From: a virus | DNA: 64,000 nt | Direction: 5' to 3' (one strand) | Virus record (IMG/VR): IMGVR_UViG_3300035670_000085 | Coordinates: 1 to 64,000 of that record | Part shown: piece by piece, positions 42,886 to 50,785 of the stretch | Position numbering within the stretch: the first letter of the stretch is position 1 | Layout: each line of letters opens with the position of its first letter | Notes under the pieces: model-generated | Told to the model about the DNA's origin: nothing | What the model saw: the letters and a program-made list of their open reading frames with translations, nothing else | Databases searched by the model: none | Translations under genes and position numbers: made by a program

Positions 42886-43386
42886 ATGCCTTCACGGTCA
42901 GAGAGACAAAGAAATTTCATCTTTGCTAAACGCGGAGAATACAAAACCAAATCAGATACTCCAGAAGATTGGAAATGGGTGTGGAATGATGAATGGGAAA
43001 AAATAGAGGAGAGGTTTCCAATAAAACGATATAAACCATTGTTTGAATCAAATAAAATTATCTATTTTATCCGTGCAACAGATAAACAAGAAGTACAAAG
43101 TAAACATTATGGAGATTACTGGAGATTCTTCAAGTCCTTAAAAGATTTATCTAATTTAATAAAATCAAATCAATTATATGTTGCTCAAAAAGATAAAAAT
43201 GATCAATATATGATAATAGGACAAGGAAATATAGACGAACTTGAATTAAATTATTCTGAATTAAACGATGACTTTGATTCAAAAGAGATGCATTTTAAAT
43301 TCAAAGACTTATTCGATAAAAATTATACACCTTCCTCTAAAGTTCTTTATGCTGGAAAAATTGATTACGATTTAAAATTAAAATAA
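42886..43386 (+). CDS. Protein with internal capsid tag after an N-terminal extension
   Basis: 166 aa. Residues 1-44 are MPSRSERQRNFIFAKRG-type, a short basic motif seen in other phage proteins, followed by EDWKWVWNDEWEKIEE. Residues 46-55 are IKRYKPLFES, the tag without Met. DNA just before it reads AGAGGAGAGG (43005-43014), a strong ribosome site 6 bases before ATA at 43021. The C-terminal part (YFIRATDKQEVQSKHYGDYW) is a separate domain. It looks like a fusion of two genes, or a start codon changed from ATG to ATA. Confidence 0.65.
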   Translation: MPSRSERQRNFIFAKRGEYKTKSDTPEDWKWVWNDEWEKIEERFPIKRYKPLFESNKIIYFIRATDKQEVQSKHYGDYWRFFKSLKDLSNLIKSNQLYVAQKDKNDQYMIIGQGNIDELELNYSELNDDFDSKEMHFKFKDLFDKNYTPSSKVLYAGKIDYDLKLK

Positions 43387-43387
43387 T

Positions 43388-44536
43388 ATGAAAAGATATA
43401 AACCATTATTTAAAGAATCTATTCAATCAGAAAAAGCTATAGCAGAATTAGTTGATTTCGTTATAGATAAATTATCTAATAATATGATGAAAAAAATAAA
43501 TAATGGTGATTTTATTCCAGAAAAAAGATTTAATTTAAGAATGAGTTTTGATGAAAATAAATATTCAAATCCACCAGAAATATTAAAAGAATTTGTTAAT
43601 TTATTTTTATATGAATTTGATGTTATATTATCAAGTGATAAAGATAAAGCAAATGGTGTATATCAAAGTAAAAAAAATAGAATAGTATTATGGAATGTAT
43701 TATTTCCAAATACATGGACTAAAGATAATCCTCATTTTGAAGGAAAAAAAGAAATTAAAGATTATTTCAGAAGATATTCTAGAGGTACTCTAATTCATGA
43801 GTTTGCCCATGCTTATGACGATTTTATAAGTCGTGGAAAATATTTACCTAAAAAATATAAAGATGCCCCAGAAAGTCATGAAGACGAGAAGGGATGGAAA
43901 GATTACGCAAAACAAAATTTAGAAGTCAATGCAAGATATACTGATTGGATAAATGAACATCAAAAAGAAAGAATTACTTACACTTGGCCAGAATATGTAA
44001 AAGAATTTAAACAAGAATGGGGGATTAAATACTTAAATCCGGAACAATATCGAAGACTTATAAATAGACTATTTGCTCAATATAATGAACCACTACCAGA
44101 AGATTTTAAACTAGAAGTTTTAAATAGTTTATCCTTTAAATTATTTCATAAAGGATTTGAGAATAAGTTAAATGTTAATGATTTTATTCCAGAAGATAAA
44201 AGATGGAAAGATCAACTGACCAAAAAAGATATTTTTAATTATATGAAAAAATCTATACAGAATATTTTAACTGGAAAAGTTAAAGAATCTGAGATAAAAA
44301 ATCCAGCAATAATTGATAATAGATATGCTGGTTTAAAATCTATAAAATATAGTTTTGAATTGATTGATTCTATGGAAGAAAATCTTAAAAAACATGCAGA
44401 CAATCCAGATATTGTTAAAACAATTCAAAAACAAATTGATAAAGAATTAGCATATTATGAAGGATTTAAAAGAATATTTAAATTATCTGATGAAGATTTA
44501 AAACAGATTAATGATGTTATGATAAAATATTCATAA
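43388..44536 (+). CDS. Tagged HExxH zinc metalloprotease
   Basis: 382 aa, starts MKRYKPLFKESIQS. Around residue 135 is GTLIHEFAHAYDDFISRG (HExxH in a helix) and about 30 residues later NLEVNARYTDWI, a possible Glu ligand. The C-terminal 200 residues are mostly helical. It is the largest tagged protein. If the tag directs it into the head, it would be carried in the virion and could act at the start of infection or in head maturation; no substrate is evident. Starts 1 base after the previous stop. Confidence 0.7.
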   Translation: MKRYKPLFKESIQSEKAIAELVDFVIDKLSNNMMKKINNGDFIPEKRFNLRMSFDENKYSNPPEILKEFVNLFLYEFDVILSSDKDKANGVYQSKKNRIVLWNVLFPNTWTKDNPHFEGKKEIKDYFRRYSRGTLIHEFAHAYDDFISRGKYLPKKYKDAPESHEDEKGWKDYAKQNLEVNARYTDWINEHQKERITYTWPEYVKEFKQEWGIKYLNPEQYRRLINRLFAQYNEPLPEDFKLEVLNSLSFKLFHKGFENKLNVNDFIPEDKRWKDQLTKKDIFNYMKKSIQNILTGKVKESEIKNPAIIDNRYAGLKSIKYSFELIDSMEENLKKHADNPDIVKTIQKQIDKELAYYEGFKRIFKLSDEDLKQINDVMIKYS

Positions 44537-44559
44537 TTTCTATTATATTGAAGAAATTA

Positions 44560-44573
44560 TACTAATAAATATA
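44560..44573 (+). promoter_or_regulatory. Late-type promoter motif inside the tagged cluster
   Basis: TACTAATAAATATA, exact copy, only 12 bases before ATG 44586, so a transcript from it would have a very short leader, or the motif mainly serves the genes beyond. Confidence 0.6.
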
Positions 44574-44585
44574 AAGGTAATAAAT

Positions 44586-44837
44586 ATGAAAAGGTATAAG
44601 CCATTATTCGAATCCTCTCAAAGATTTTGTGCAATATATAAAGCACAAAATAATAAATGGTACCTAGCTCTTGCTGACGAAGAATACGGTACATCAGAAG
44701 ATGCCACTACTTACGGACCTTTTTCTAGTAAAGAGCAAGCTCATAGGTATTTGTTGAGAAATTTTTCAAATCCTGGTGGAATAATTGAGGATGGTTCTGG
44801 AGAACATTCAGTACCTCCCAGTGTTGTTAAGCCTTAG
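44586..44837 (+). CDS. Tagged protein 9
   Basis: 83 aa, starts MKRYKPLFESSQRF. The body has KWYLALADEEYGTSEDATTY, GPFSSKEQAHRYLLRNFSN and a Gly/Pro-rich tail, the look of a small conserved phage domain with a tail exposed to solvent. Family not named. AAGG upstream. Confidence 0.7.
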   Translation: MKRYKPLFESSQRFCAIYKAQNNKWYLALADEEYGTSEDATTYGPFSSKEQAHRYLLRNFSNPGGIIEDGSGEHSVPPSVVKP

Positions 44838-44877
44838 ATCTACATAGACAATTCAAAAATAGAATAGGTATGTAATT

Positions 44878-45231
44878 ATGATATGTGAACTAATTTCTTT
44901 CAGTGCAGCAGAACTCAATACAGGAATAGATGTTATAAAAGATATAGAATTTATTTCTATAGTTAAAAATGATGCAGAAGCGCTTCCAAAAGTATATAGA
45001 CCAATTGAGATACGCTTTTCAAATGTAAGCGGTATTGCAGCAAATATTGATATTTTTTCTGATATCGAACATGCTGCTTATCTAACAACTCCAACTTTAT
45101 CTGATAAAATAACTATAGCTAATGGCGGTACATTGACATTAACCCCAACTAAAGATGCTATTACTAAAATAGTTGCTAAAGGTACAGCAGGACATTCTGG
45201 AAATTTAAATATTACAATAATAAAAGAGTAG
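44878..45231 (+). CDS. Untagged beta-rich protein, paralogue of 46906
   Basis: 117 aa, beginning MICELISFSAAELNTG. Beta-rich with repeated strands (PIEIRFSNVSGIAANI, ITKIVAKGTAGHSG). Shares start context, FSDxE, TPTxxD and the final (I/E)I-K-E with the gene at 46906. No tag. A virion surface or decoration role is possible but not shown. Confidence 0.6.
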   Translation: MICELISFSAAELNTGIDVIKDIEFISIVKNDAEALPKVYRPIEIRFSNVSGIAANIDIFSDIEHAAYLTTPTLSDKITIANGGTLTLTPTKDAITKIVAKGTAGHSGNLNITIIKE

Positions 45232-45240
45232 GTGTAAAAA

Positions 45241-45537
45241 ATGAAAAGGTACAAAAGCTTATTTAAAGAAGATTCTACAGAATTTAATAATGATGATTTT
45301 GTTTATCAAGAATTAAAATTTAAAAAACAATTATCAAAAGAATTGAAATTACCTTATACTGGAAAATGGGCAAATCAAAATAAAGAACTTCCAATTTATT
45401 TTGATGATGCAGATATGGTGTCAATGTTAGATGATAAAACTATTTTTAAAAATGCTATAAATGGTAAGCATACATATGGAGAATTAAAAACATTTGTTAT
45501 AAACTTTATGAAAAAAAACACTCCTAATCTTATTTAA
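45241..45537 (+). CDS. Tagged protein 10
   Basis: 98 aa, starts MKRYKSLFKEDSTE. Charged helical domain (YQELKFKKQLSKELKLPYTG) with an acidic middle (YFDDADMVSMLDDK). AGGTG upstream. Not recognised. Confidence 0.7.
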   Translation: MKRYKSLFKEDSTEFNNDDFVYQELKFKKQLSKELKLPYTGKWANQNKELPIYFDDADMVSMLDDKTIFKNAINGKHTYGELKTFVINFMKKNTPNLI

Positions 45538-45552
45538 TAGAGGTAAAAAAAA

Positions 45553-45834
45553 ATGAAAAGATATAAAAGTGTTATTAGTAAAAATGAAATAAAATTAAAT
45601 GAATCTAAGTGGAGTGATGCTAATCTAAGCAGGTTCTTTTTTAGTGGTGAATATGATAATTATCAGCATGGGAATCCAAAGAAAGCAGCGCAGCAAATTT
45701 ATGATCTCACTGTTAATTATTTAGATAATATTGAAAAGAATCTAGAATTGGCAGGTTCATTTTTAGCACCAGCCATAAAAGATGAACTTGAAAAAATGTT
45801 AAAAAAGAATTTTAGTAGAATAAAAATAAAATGA
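45553..45834 (+). CDS. Tagged protein 11 (diverged tag)
   Basis: 93 aa, starts MKRYKSVISKNEIKLNES. The usual LFKE is replaced by VISKNE, and a second site IKLNE follows, so cleavage may be shifted. The rest is helical (NPKKAAQQIYDLTVNYLDNI). AGAGG upstream; 4-base overlap with the next gene. Confidence 0.65.
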   Translation: MKRYKSVISKNEIKLNESKWSDANLSRFFFSGEYDNYQHGNPKKAAQQIYDLTVNYLDNIEKNLELAGSFLAPAIKDELEKMLKKNFSRIKIK

Positions 45835-46139
45835 AAAAATATAAATCATTATTTAAAGAATCTGAACAAAAAGCTAGTTACGATTTGGTAGCAAATCTTT
45901 ATAAAAAGGGTTCAAAATGGAGAACTATAGAGTGGGCAAATAATAATGATAAAGCAATAATATCTAATCTATCTCCAACTCTTTTAAAAAAAGGAGAGAA
46001 TTGTAATATTGAGATGATGAAAGGTTCTTCTCAATTTAATCTCATAATTTCATGGAAAAACTCTAGCAATGTCATATTAGGATGCTCACTTTCTTTTGAT
46101 AATGAAAAAGAAGCACAGAAAGAAGGGTGGAGTATATGA
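45831..46139 (+). CDS. Tagged protein 12
   Basis: 102 aa, starts MKKYKSLFKESEQK. Body: ASYDLVANLYKKGSKWRTIE then a beta-rich C-terminal half (SQFNLIISWKNSSNVILGCS). ATGA overlaps on both sides. Not recognised. Confidence 0.7.
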   Translation: MKKYKSLFKESEQKASYDLVANLYKKGSKWRTIEWANNNDKAIISNLSPTLLKKGENCNIEMMKGSSQFNLIISWKNSSNVILGCSLSFDNEKEAQKEGWSI

Positions 46140-46363
46140 AGCGTTATACACCAATAAAACTACAAGAACAAGATGAAGAAGAATTACATCCACGAGTTCT
46201 TGAAATACTCGATTGTTTCAAAAACGAAGATTTTAATAATTTTTCAAAACGTCTTGATTTTGCATCAAAGCTACTTGAAATTATAGTATTATCAAAGGAT
46301 GTTCGTATAAGAAGACTCATAAAGAAAATCTGTCAGGCAATAAAAGAAATAGAGGAGGAATAA
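46136..46363 (+). CDS. Tagged protein 13 (variant tag)
   Basis: 75 aa from ATG 46136 in the ATGA overlap; the in-frame ATG at 46127 lies within the previous gene. Starts MKRYTPIKLQEQDEEE; LQE is an L-x-E cleavage-type site one residue later than usual. Helical remainder (RVLEILDCFKNEDFNNFSKR). Confidence 0.65.
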   Translation: MKRYTPIKLQEQDEEELHPRVLEILDCFKNEDFNNFSKRLDFASKLLEIIVLSKDVRIRRLIKKICQAIKEIEEE

Positions 46364-46365
46364 AA

Positions 46366-46608
46366 ATGAAAAGATATAAGAGTATTTTAAAAGAAGCACA
46401 ACCAATTCATATCGGAAAAGTTACTGTTTTTGTTCATTTGAAAATCAAAGAAGAAGAAGTAAGTAAGATTATAGATCTATTTGATAATATAGATAGCGAT
46501 CAAAAAATTCAAAATTTTCAATATTTAGCTGGAAATATGAAACTTAAAAATTTAGCAAAATTTATTGATAATAAAAATATTTATCTTTTAAGAATTTCAG
46601 AGGAATAA
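46366..46608 (+). CDS. Tagged protein 14
   Basis: 80 aa, starts MKRYKSILKEAQPI. Small alpha/beta domain (GKVTVFVHLKIKEEEVSKII). Adjacent to and similar in size and start to the next gene. Not recognised. Confidence 0.7.
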   Translation: MKRYKSILKEAQPIHIGKVTVFVHLKIKEEEVSKIIDLFDNIDSDQKIQNFQYLAGNMKLKNLAKFIDNKNIYLLRISEE

Positions 46609-46610
46609 AA

Positions 46611-46859
46611 ATGAAAAGATATAAAAGCATTATTAAAGAAGCTGAATTTTCAAAAGGAAACATCCAGGCAATAATTGCCGCATTTAAAGAATGTGGATTT
46701 AAAGTTGAAGGGAAAGAAGGCGAACAGAAAGAAGGAATTTTTTATGCTTCTTTTGAGAAAGGAAAAGAAATTCTCTCTATAGAGGATGCTATAGAAAACT
46801 TACAAGCATTAAAAAAAAACGATAGAAAAAACACAGGATATAGATTTGAAATAGTATAG
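46611..46859 (+). CDS. Tagged protein 15
   Basis: 82 aa, starts MKRYKSIIKEAEFS. Body: GNIQAIIAAFKECGFKVEGK then DAIENLQALKKNDRK, an alpha/beta fold reminiscent of small DNA-binding or regulatory domains. Not recognised. Confidence 0.7.
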   Translation: MKRYKSIIKEAEFSKGNIQAIIAAFKECGFKVEGKEGEQKEGIFYASFEKGKEILSIEDAIENLQALKKNDRKNTGYRFEIV

Positions 46860-46905
46860 CACGACAATCCAATCAGATTTGATATATCCGACTGAGAGAG
46901 TAATT

Positions 46906-47253
46906 ATGATAACTGAAAAAATTGCAATAGTTAACGCAGACCTCGTAGCGGGAAAAGCGGTTAAAACAATAGAAGATATATCTTTAACTAGATTAGATGC
47001 ACAAGCTTCATCGAAACAATATATTCCTATCAAAATAAAATGTACTAATAACACTAATGTTTCTGGCAATTTTATTGCATTTTCTGATATGGAATATATA
47101 CAATATATAGCAACACCAACAATTACTGATTTAGTTCCTTTAGCAATCGGTGAATCGTTTGAATATATTCCAACAAATCAAAAAATGACAACTATTGTGG
47201 TCGAGTCTGCTGTTTTTACTGGAACCTATGATATAGAAATTTGGAAAGAATAA
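46906..47253 (+). CDS. Untagged beta-rich protein, paralogue of 44878
   Basis: 115 aa from ATG 46906 (GAGAGAG upstream); the in-frame ATG at 46879 has a worse site. Begins MITEKIAIVNADLVAG. Beta-rich with YIPIKIKCTNNTNVSG and FSDMEYIQYIATPTITD, aligned throughout with the protein at 44878. Its first 27 bases are nearly repeated at 47506. Confidence 0.6.
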   Translation: MITEKIAIVNADLVAGKAVKTIEDISLTRLDAQASSKQYIPIKIKCTNNTNVSGNFIAFSDMEYIQYIATPTITDLVPLAIGESFEYIPTNQKMTTIVVESAVFTGTYDIEIWKE

Positions 47254-47272
47254 ATTTTGAAGTTTAAATAAA

Positions 47273-47503
47273 ATGAAAAGGTACAAGAGTGTTATTAAGG
47301 AATCTGGGGATAATTATGAGAATTTTGGCATCTCCTTATCAAAAATGTATAGTAAATCGACAAATATGACGCAATTAGCCAATATGATTTCAAATAGTAT
47401 TGGAGAAGAGATCGGAGATAGCGAGGATTTAATAAAGGTATCTAAAACTCTTATTGGTAATTTACAAGACCTTATAAATGATGCAAAATCTTCAAGAGAA
47501 TAA
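47273..47503 (+). CDS. Tagged protein 16
   Basis: 76 aa, starts MKRYKSVIKESGDN. Helical remainder (SKMYSKSTNMTQLANMISNS, DLIKVSKTLIGNLQDLIND). Not recognised. Confidence 0.7.
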   Translation: MKRYKSVIKESGDNYENFGISLSKMYSKSTNMTQLANMISNSIGEEIGDSEDLIKVSKTLIGNLQDLINDAKSSRE

Positions 47504-47505
47504 AT

Positions 47506-47667
47506 ATGATAATTGAAAAAATTGCAATAGTTAGCTTTGAGAGCGACCCAAAAACGTATAGTGAAATGCGTAAGCTTGTGGACGAACATTTCTCCGAAAA
47601 GGGTGGAGGTTGGTCTAGCGGTTTTAGGAATTTTATAAAATACGTAAGGGGAGAGGAAGTATATTAA
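47506..47667 (+). CDS. Small gene with copied start region, possible partial duplication
   Basis: 53 aa. The first 30 bases differ from those of the 46906 gene at only a few positions (MIIEKIAIVS against MITEKIAIVN), then the sequences are unrelated: FESDPKTYSEMRKLVDEHFS, GGGWSSGFRNFIKYVRG. Codons such as CTT, GTG, GGT and AGG give it a visibly higher GC content than its neighbours. It may be a recombinant chimera carrying foreign sequence. The 79 bases after it hold no supported gene. Confidence 0.5.
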   Translation: MIIEKIAIVSFESDPKTYSEMRKLVDEHFSEKGGGWSSGFRNFIKYVRGEEVY

Positions 47668-47746
47668 AAAAAGCGGAAACGACAACTATGAAAAATAGGA
47701 AAGAGTGCGTATAAAAAAATTTTAAACAACGAGGAAGGGAAATAAG

Positions 47747-48112
47747 ATGAAAAGATACAAATCAATTTTAAACGAAGAATCACAATTTTCTAAAAATTTA
47801 CATAAGTATTTAAGACATTATGATAATCTTGAAACTTATAGCGAGTTAATTAAATTAATAAAAACTATAAATTATAATAAAAAAATAGAAACAGATGAAG
47901 CAAAACAAAATGTTTATAAAGCTGTAATTTTATTGCTTCTTGGATATACTGGTTCAGAAGTGAGTAATAAACGTGATTATCTTTCTAAAGAATGGGAGAA
48001 AGAGGAAGAAAGTAAGAACGAAACTCCAGATGAATTTATGAAAAGAATGAAAATGGTGCCTTATAAAGAAAATTTGTCATGCAATAAAAGAAATGGAGGA
48101 GGAATAAAATGA
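47747..48112 (+). CDS. Tagged protein 17
   Basis: 121 aa, starts MKRYKSILNEESQF. Helical (KYLRHYDNLETYSELIKLIK) with a charged C-terminal segment (WEKEEESKNETPDEFMKRMK). ACGAGGAAGGG upstream; 4-base overlap with the next gene. Not recognised. Confidence 0.7.
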   Translation: MKRYKSILNEESQFSKNLHKYLRHYDNLETYSELIKLIKTINYNKKIETDEAKQNVYKAVILLLLGYTGSEVSNKRDYLSKEWEKEEESKNETPDEFMKRMKMVPYKENLSCNKRNGGGIK

Positions 48113-48420
48113 AACGATATAGAAGTATTTTTAAAGAAGAAAAAAATTTACCTAATATGGATATTGATTCTTTTGTTAAAGAATTAATGAAAAATAGAAA
48201 TTTAAAAGATACTTTTAAATCGTATACTATTGATGAATCTTATGAAAATCCAGATGGAGATTTTAATTCTGTTATTTATTTAGAAGATTTTATAACTGAA
48301 AGACCAAGTTATGATTTTGTGAATCATTTACGCAGGATTGTTAATAAAAATGAAGATATTATTGATAGTAATATTGGTCGGGACAAATATAGAGTTGTTT
48401 TAAATATAACCCATAAATAA
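48109..48420 (+). CDS. Tagged protein 18
   Basis: 103 aa, starts MKRYRSIFKEEKNL. The body (DIDSFVKELMKNRNLKDTF, then ITERPSYDFVNHLRRIVNKN) is an alpha/beta domain of unknown type. The preceding GGAGG lies in the previous gene. Confidence 0.7.
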   Translation: MKRYRSIFKEEKNLPNMDIDSFVKELMKNRNLKDTFKSYTIDESYENPDGDFNSVIYLEDFITERPSYDFVNHLRRIVNKNEDIIDSNIGRDKYRVVLNITHK

Positions 48421-48435
48421 AAAGGTGGAAATAAA

Positions 48436-48639
48436 ATGAAACGATACAAATCGATACTTAAAGAAGGAATGAGATACAATACTAGCTATTTTGAAGCAGG
48501 AAAAGATTTAAGATCAGCAAAAAAAATAGATACTGTAATTGGTGTTTTAGAAGAAATGATTATGGAATTAAAAGCTTGGAAAAAAGAAGGAGCTAAAGAA
48601 GTTCAAGGAAATAAAAATGAATTTATTCCATTATGGTAA
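48436..48639 (+). CDS. Tagged protein 19
   Basis: 67 aa, starts MKRYKSILKEGMRY. Helical (GKDLRSAKKIDTVIGVLEEM). Last tagged gene before the prohead protease-scaffold gene, 18 bases upstream of it. AGGTGG precedes the ATG. Confidence 0.7.
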   Translation: MKRYKSILKEGMRYNTSYFEAGKDLRSAKKIDTVIGVLEEMIMELKAWKKEGAKEVQGNKNEFIPLW

Positions 48640-48657
48640 TAGTGTAGGTAAAAGAAA

Positions 48658-50724
48658 ATGGCTAAAATAAAATTAGTTGAAAAGATAGGAATTAATGTTC
48701 CTATTGAAAATATAAAAGTTTTTGATAAAGTAAAGATAGTAGAAGCTGCCGGAAAGAATTACGAGGCTATAGCAGTAATTGAGAAAGTACCTTTTACTAG
48801 ATTTGGCAGTGTTAATGATAACAATAGATATTATCCACGTAAACTTTGGGAAAAAGTTATAAAAGAAGGAGTATGTGAAGGAAGCTCTCTTTATACAAAC
48901 CATGCAGAAAATGAAACAGATGTATCTAAAAAAGCAGGTATCTGGCATAATGCATTTATTGACGATAAGAATAAAGTATGCAGAGCAGATCTTTATCTTA
49001 TAGGACCAAACGGACAACTCTTTCTCGATGCTTTAAAAGCTGGTTCAAAAGGGGAGGGTATCAGTTCAGTTGGCTACGGTGAGTTTGAAGATAGATACGA
49101 AGAATTAAAAGAATTTGGTAATATAGGACATGATGTAAAAGTAGTACGATGGGACACGTATGATGGAGAGTCTTATGGCGACTGGGTACATCAGCCGTCT
49201 CAAAACGTATTTGCAACATTAGAAAATATTAAAGAAAATAATGAAAACTCTTCTAATTTAAATGAAAGTTATACTAATAATAGTAAAGCTACTAATGATA
49301 AATTAGATGAAAATATAAAATTACAAGAGAATAAAAAAGAGGTTTATATGGATAAGTCGATATTGAAGAATATGGTATTGAATGAAATAAAACGTTCAAA
49401 AAATAATCCTAATCTTCTTGAAGCAATTCAAGGATTGAAAGAGATTGACACTGCTGGTGATTCTGAACTTAATAATAGAGTAAATGATGCAATTGAAACT
49501 CTCACAACTAAACTTGAAGAAAGTAAAAGTAATGCAGAAAAACAGCTCAATGAAAGCACAACTAAATTGAATGAAATGACTGCTAAATATAATAAACTTG
49601 TTGAGAATTATAAAAAAGCTACTTCTAAAGTTGTAGAATTGACAGAATCAACAAAACTTATGGAATCCGATATTAAATGCTTGGTAGAAGATTCTAATCT
49701 CCGTGATAATGATATTAAATGTCTTACAGAAGACCGTAAAGTTATGATATCCGATCTTAAAAAAATGATTGAAGATCGTAAAGCAATGAGAAAAGATATT
49801 AATGTTCTTACTACTAAATTGAAAGAAGCTGAAGAAGTTATTGGTCAACAAGAAGATGAACTTGAAAAACGTGGATTTGAATTTGAAGAAGATGATGAAG
49901 AAGTAGAATTTGATGCGGAAGGAAATCCTATAGTAAAAGAGCCTGTAACAGAAGAAGAAATGCCTGCACCTGAAGTGCTTCCAGAAACCCCGGCAGAAAT
50001 AAAAGAAGAAGGTGACGAACAAGAACTTCCTATGCAAATCGATCCTCTTCCAACTGAACCTGCAATGGTTGAAGAAGAAGATGAAATGATGAATCTTGAT
50101 TTTGAAGATGAAGAAGAAGTTGAAGAACTTGAAGAAGAAGATGCTTTTGATGCATTTGCTCCTGCAGGTGAAGAAATGGATGAGCCTATGGTAGAAGAAG
50201 ATGAGATGGAAATGCCTGTTGAGGAAATGCCAGTTGAAGAAGCTCCGGCAGAAGAAGTGAAAGAAGAAGAAATGCCTGCACCTGAAACTCTTGACACTCC
50301 TCCTGCACCGGCTCCTGCTCCTATAGCCATAGAAGAACCTAAACCAGAAGAAACTAAAATGGTTGAGGAAGACGAAGAAGAAAAAGAAGATGAAGAAGAA
50401 GTTGAAGAACCAGAAGAAGAAAAAGAAGAAATGAAAGAATCTGTAATTAAGTTTTCATGGGAACCAAAAAAAGAAGTTAAAAAAGCTCCTGTAAAAACTA
50501 AAATCGTAGAAAATAATATTAAGGCTGATCTTAAAAAATTCTATGAAAGTCAGATTGCAAAGAATCCTTCTGTAAAAGCTATTGAAAAACAAATCATGTC
50601 TGCTAAATCTTTGTTAGAGGCCTTTGATATGGTTGATGTATTCAAGAGCAGAAAGTCAGATAAACTTGTGAAAGTTACTGAAAGTAAAAAATCTGATGGT
50701 AATGTGATAAAATTTAAATTCTAA
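48658..50724 (+). CDS. Prohead protease (gp21-like) fused to acidic scaffold
   Basis: 688 aa. Residues about 1-200 follow the T4 gp21-type serine protease: AIAVIEKVPFTRFGSVNDNN, RYYPRKLW, LYTNHAENETDVSKKAG (His), VCRADLYLIGPNGQ, GEGISSVGYGEF (nucleophile Ser region). From residue 231 it is a coiled coil, then a long Glu/Pro-rich low-complexity region (about 410-600) and a basic tail, as expected of a core scaffold. In T4, protease (21) and scaffold (22) are separate genes. An internal in-frame start at 49348 would give the scaffold alone. The protease is the expected processor of the tagged proteins upstream. Confidence 0.8.
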   Translation: MAKIKLVEKIGINVPIENIKVFDKVKIVEAAGKNYEAIAVIEKVPFTRFGSVNDNNRYYPRKLWEKVIKEGVCEGSSLYTNHAENETDVSKKAGIWHNAFIDDKNKVCRADLYLIGPNGQLFLDALKAGSKGEGISSVGYGEFEDRYEELKEFGNIGHDVKVVRWDTYDGESYGDWVHQPSQNVFATLENIKENNENSSNLNESYTNNSKATNDKLDENIKLQENKKEVYMDKSILKNMVLNEIKRSKNNPNLLEAIQGLKEIDTAGDSELNNRVNDAIETLTTKLEESKSNAEKQLNESTTKLNEMTAKYNKLVENYKKATSKVVELTESTKLMESDIKCLVEDSNLRDNDIKCLTEDRKVMISDLKKMIEDRKAMRKDINVLTTKLKEAEEVIGQQEDELEKRGFEFEEDDEEVEFDAEGNPIVKEPVTEEEMPAPEVLPETPAEIKEEGDEQELPMQIDPLPTEPAMVEEEDEMMNLDFEDEEEVEELEEEDAFDAFAPAGEEMDEPMVEEDEMEMPVEEMPVEEAPAEEVKEEEMPAPETLDTPPAPAPAPIAIEEPKPEETKMVEEDEEEKEDEEEVEEPEEEKEEMKESVIKFSWEPKKEVKKAPVKTKIVENNIKADLKKFYESQIAKNPSVKAIEKQIMSAKSLLEAFDMVDVFKSRKSDKLVKVTESKKSDGNVIKFKF
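49337..49350 (+). promoter_or_regulatory. Internal ribosome site and ATG for nested scaffold protein
   Basis: AAGAGG, 5 bases, then ATG at 49348, in frame within the protease-scaffold gene (codon 231). It is as good as the SD sites of separate genes here. The nested product would be 458 aa and begin MDKSILKNMVLNEIKRS, right at the start of the coiled-coil region, as in phage lambda C/Nu3. Confidence 0.65.
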
Positions 50725-50735
50725 TAAAAAATAAA

Positions 50736-50764
50736 CTCAAAGGAGGAATTCAAACTCCTTTGAG
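50736..50764 (+). terminator. Hairpin after the protease-scaffold gene
   Basis: CTCAAAGGAG pairs with CTCCTTTGAG (10 bp) around a 9-base loop. Only ATTTCTTT follows, so termination may be partial, letting some transcripts continue into the next tagged gene. Confidence 0.55.
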
Positions 50765-50785
50765 ATTTCTTTAAAGATAATAAAA

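Noticed and set aside
49845-50330. 161-codon open frame on the minus strand, almost all Ser, Gly and Ala
   Set aside because: It is the antisense of the GAA/GAT-rich scaffold region; the composition is a mirror of Glu codons and there is no ribosome site.
49900-50420. GAAGAAGA-type repeats that could be called a tandem repeat
   Set aside because: They encode the acidic low-complexity scaffold; copies are irregular in DNA and fit coding use of Glu and Asp.
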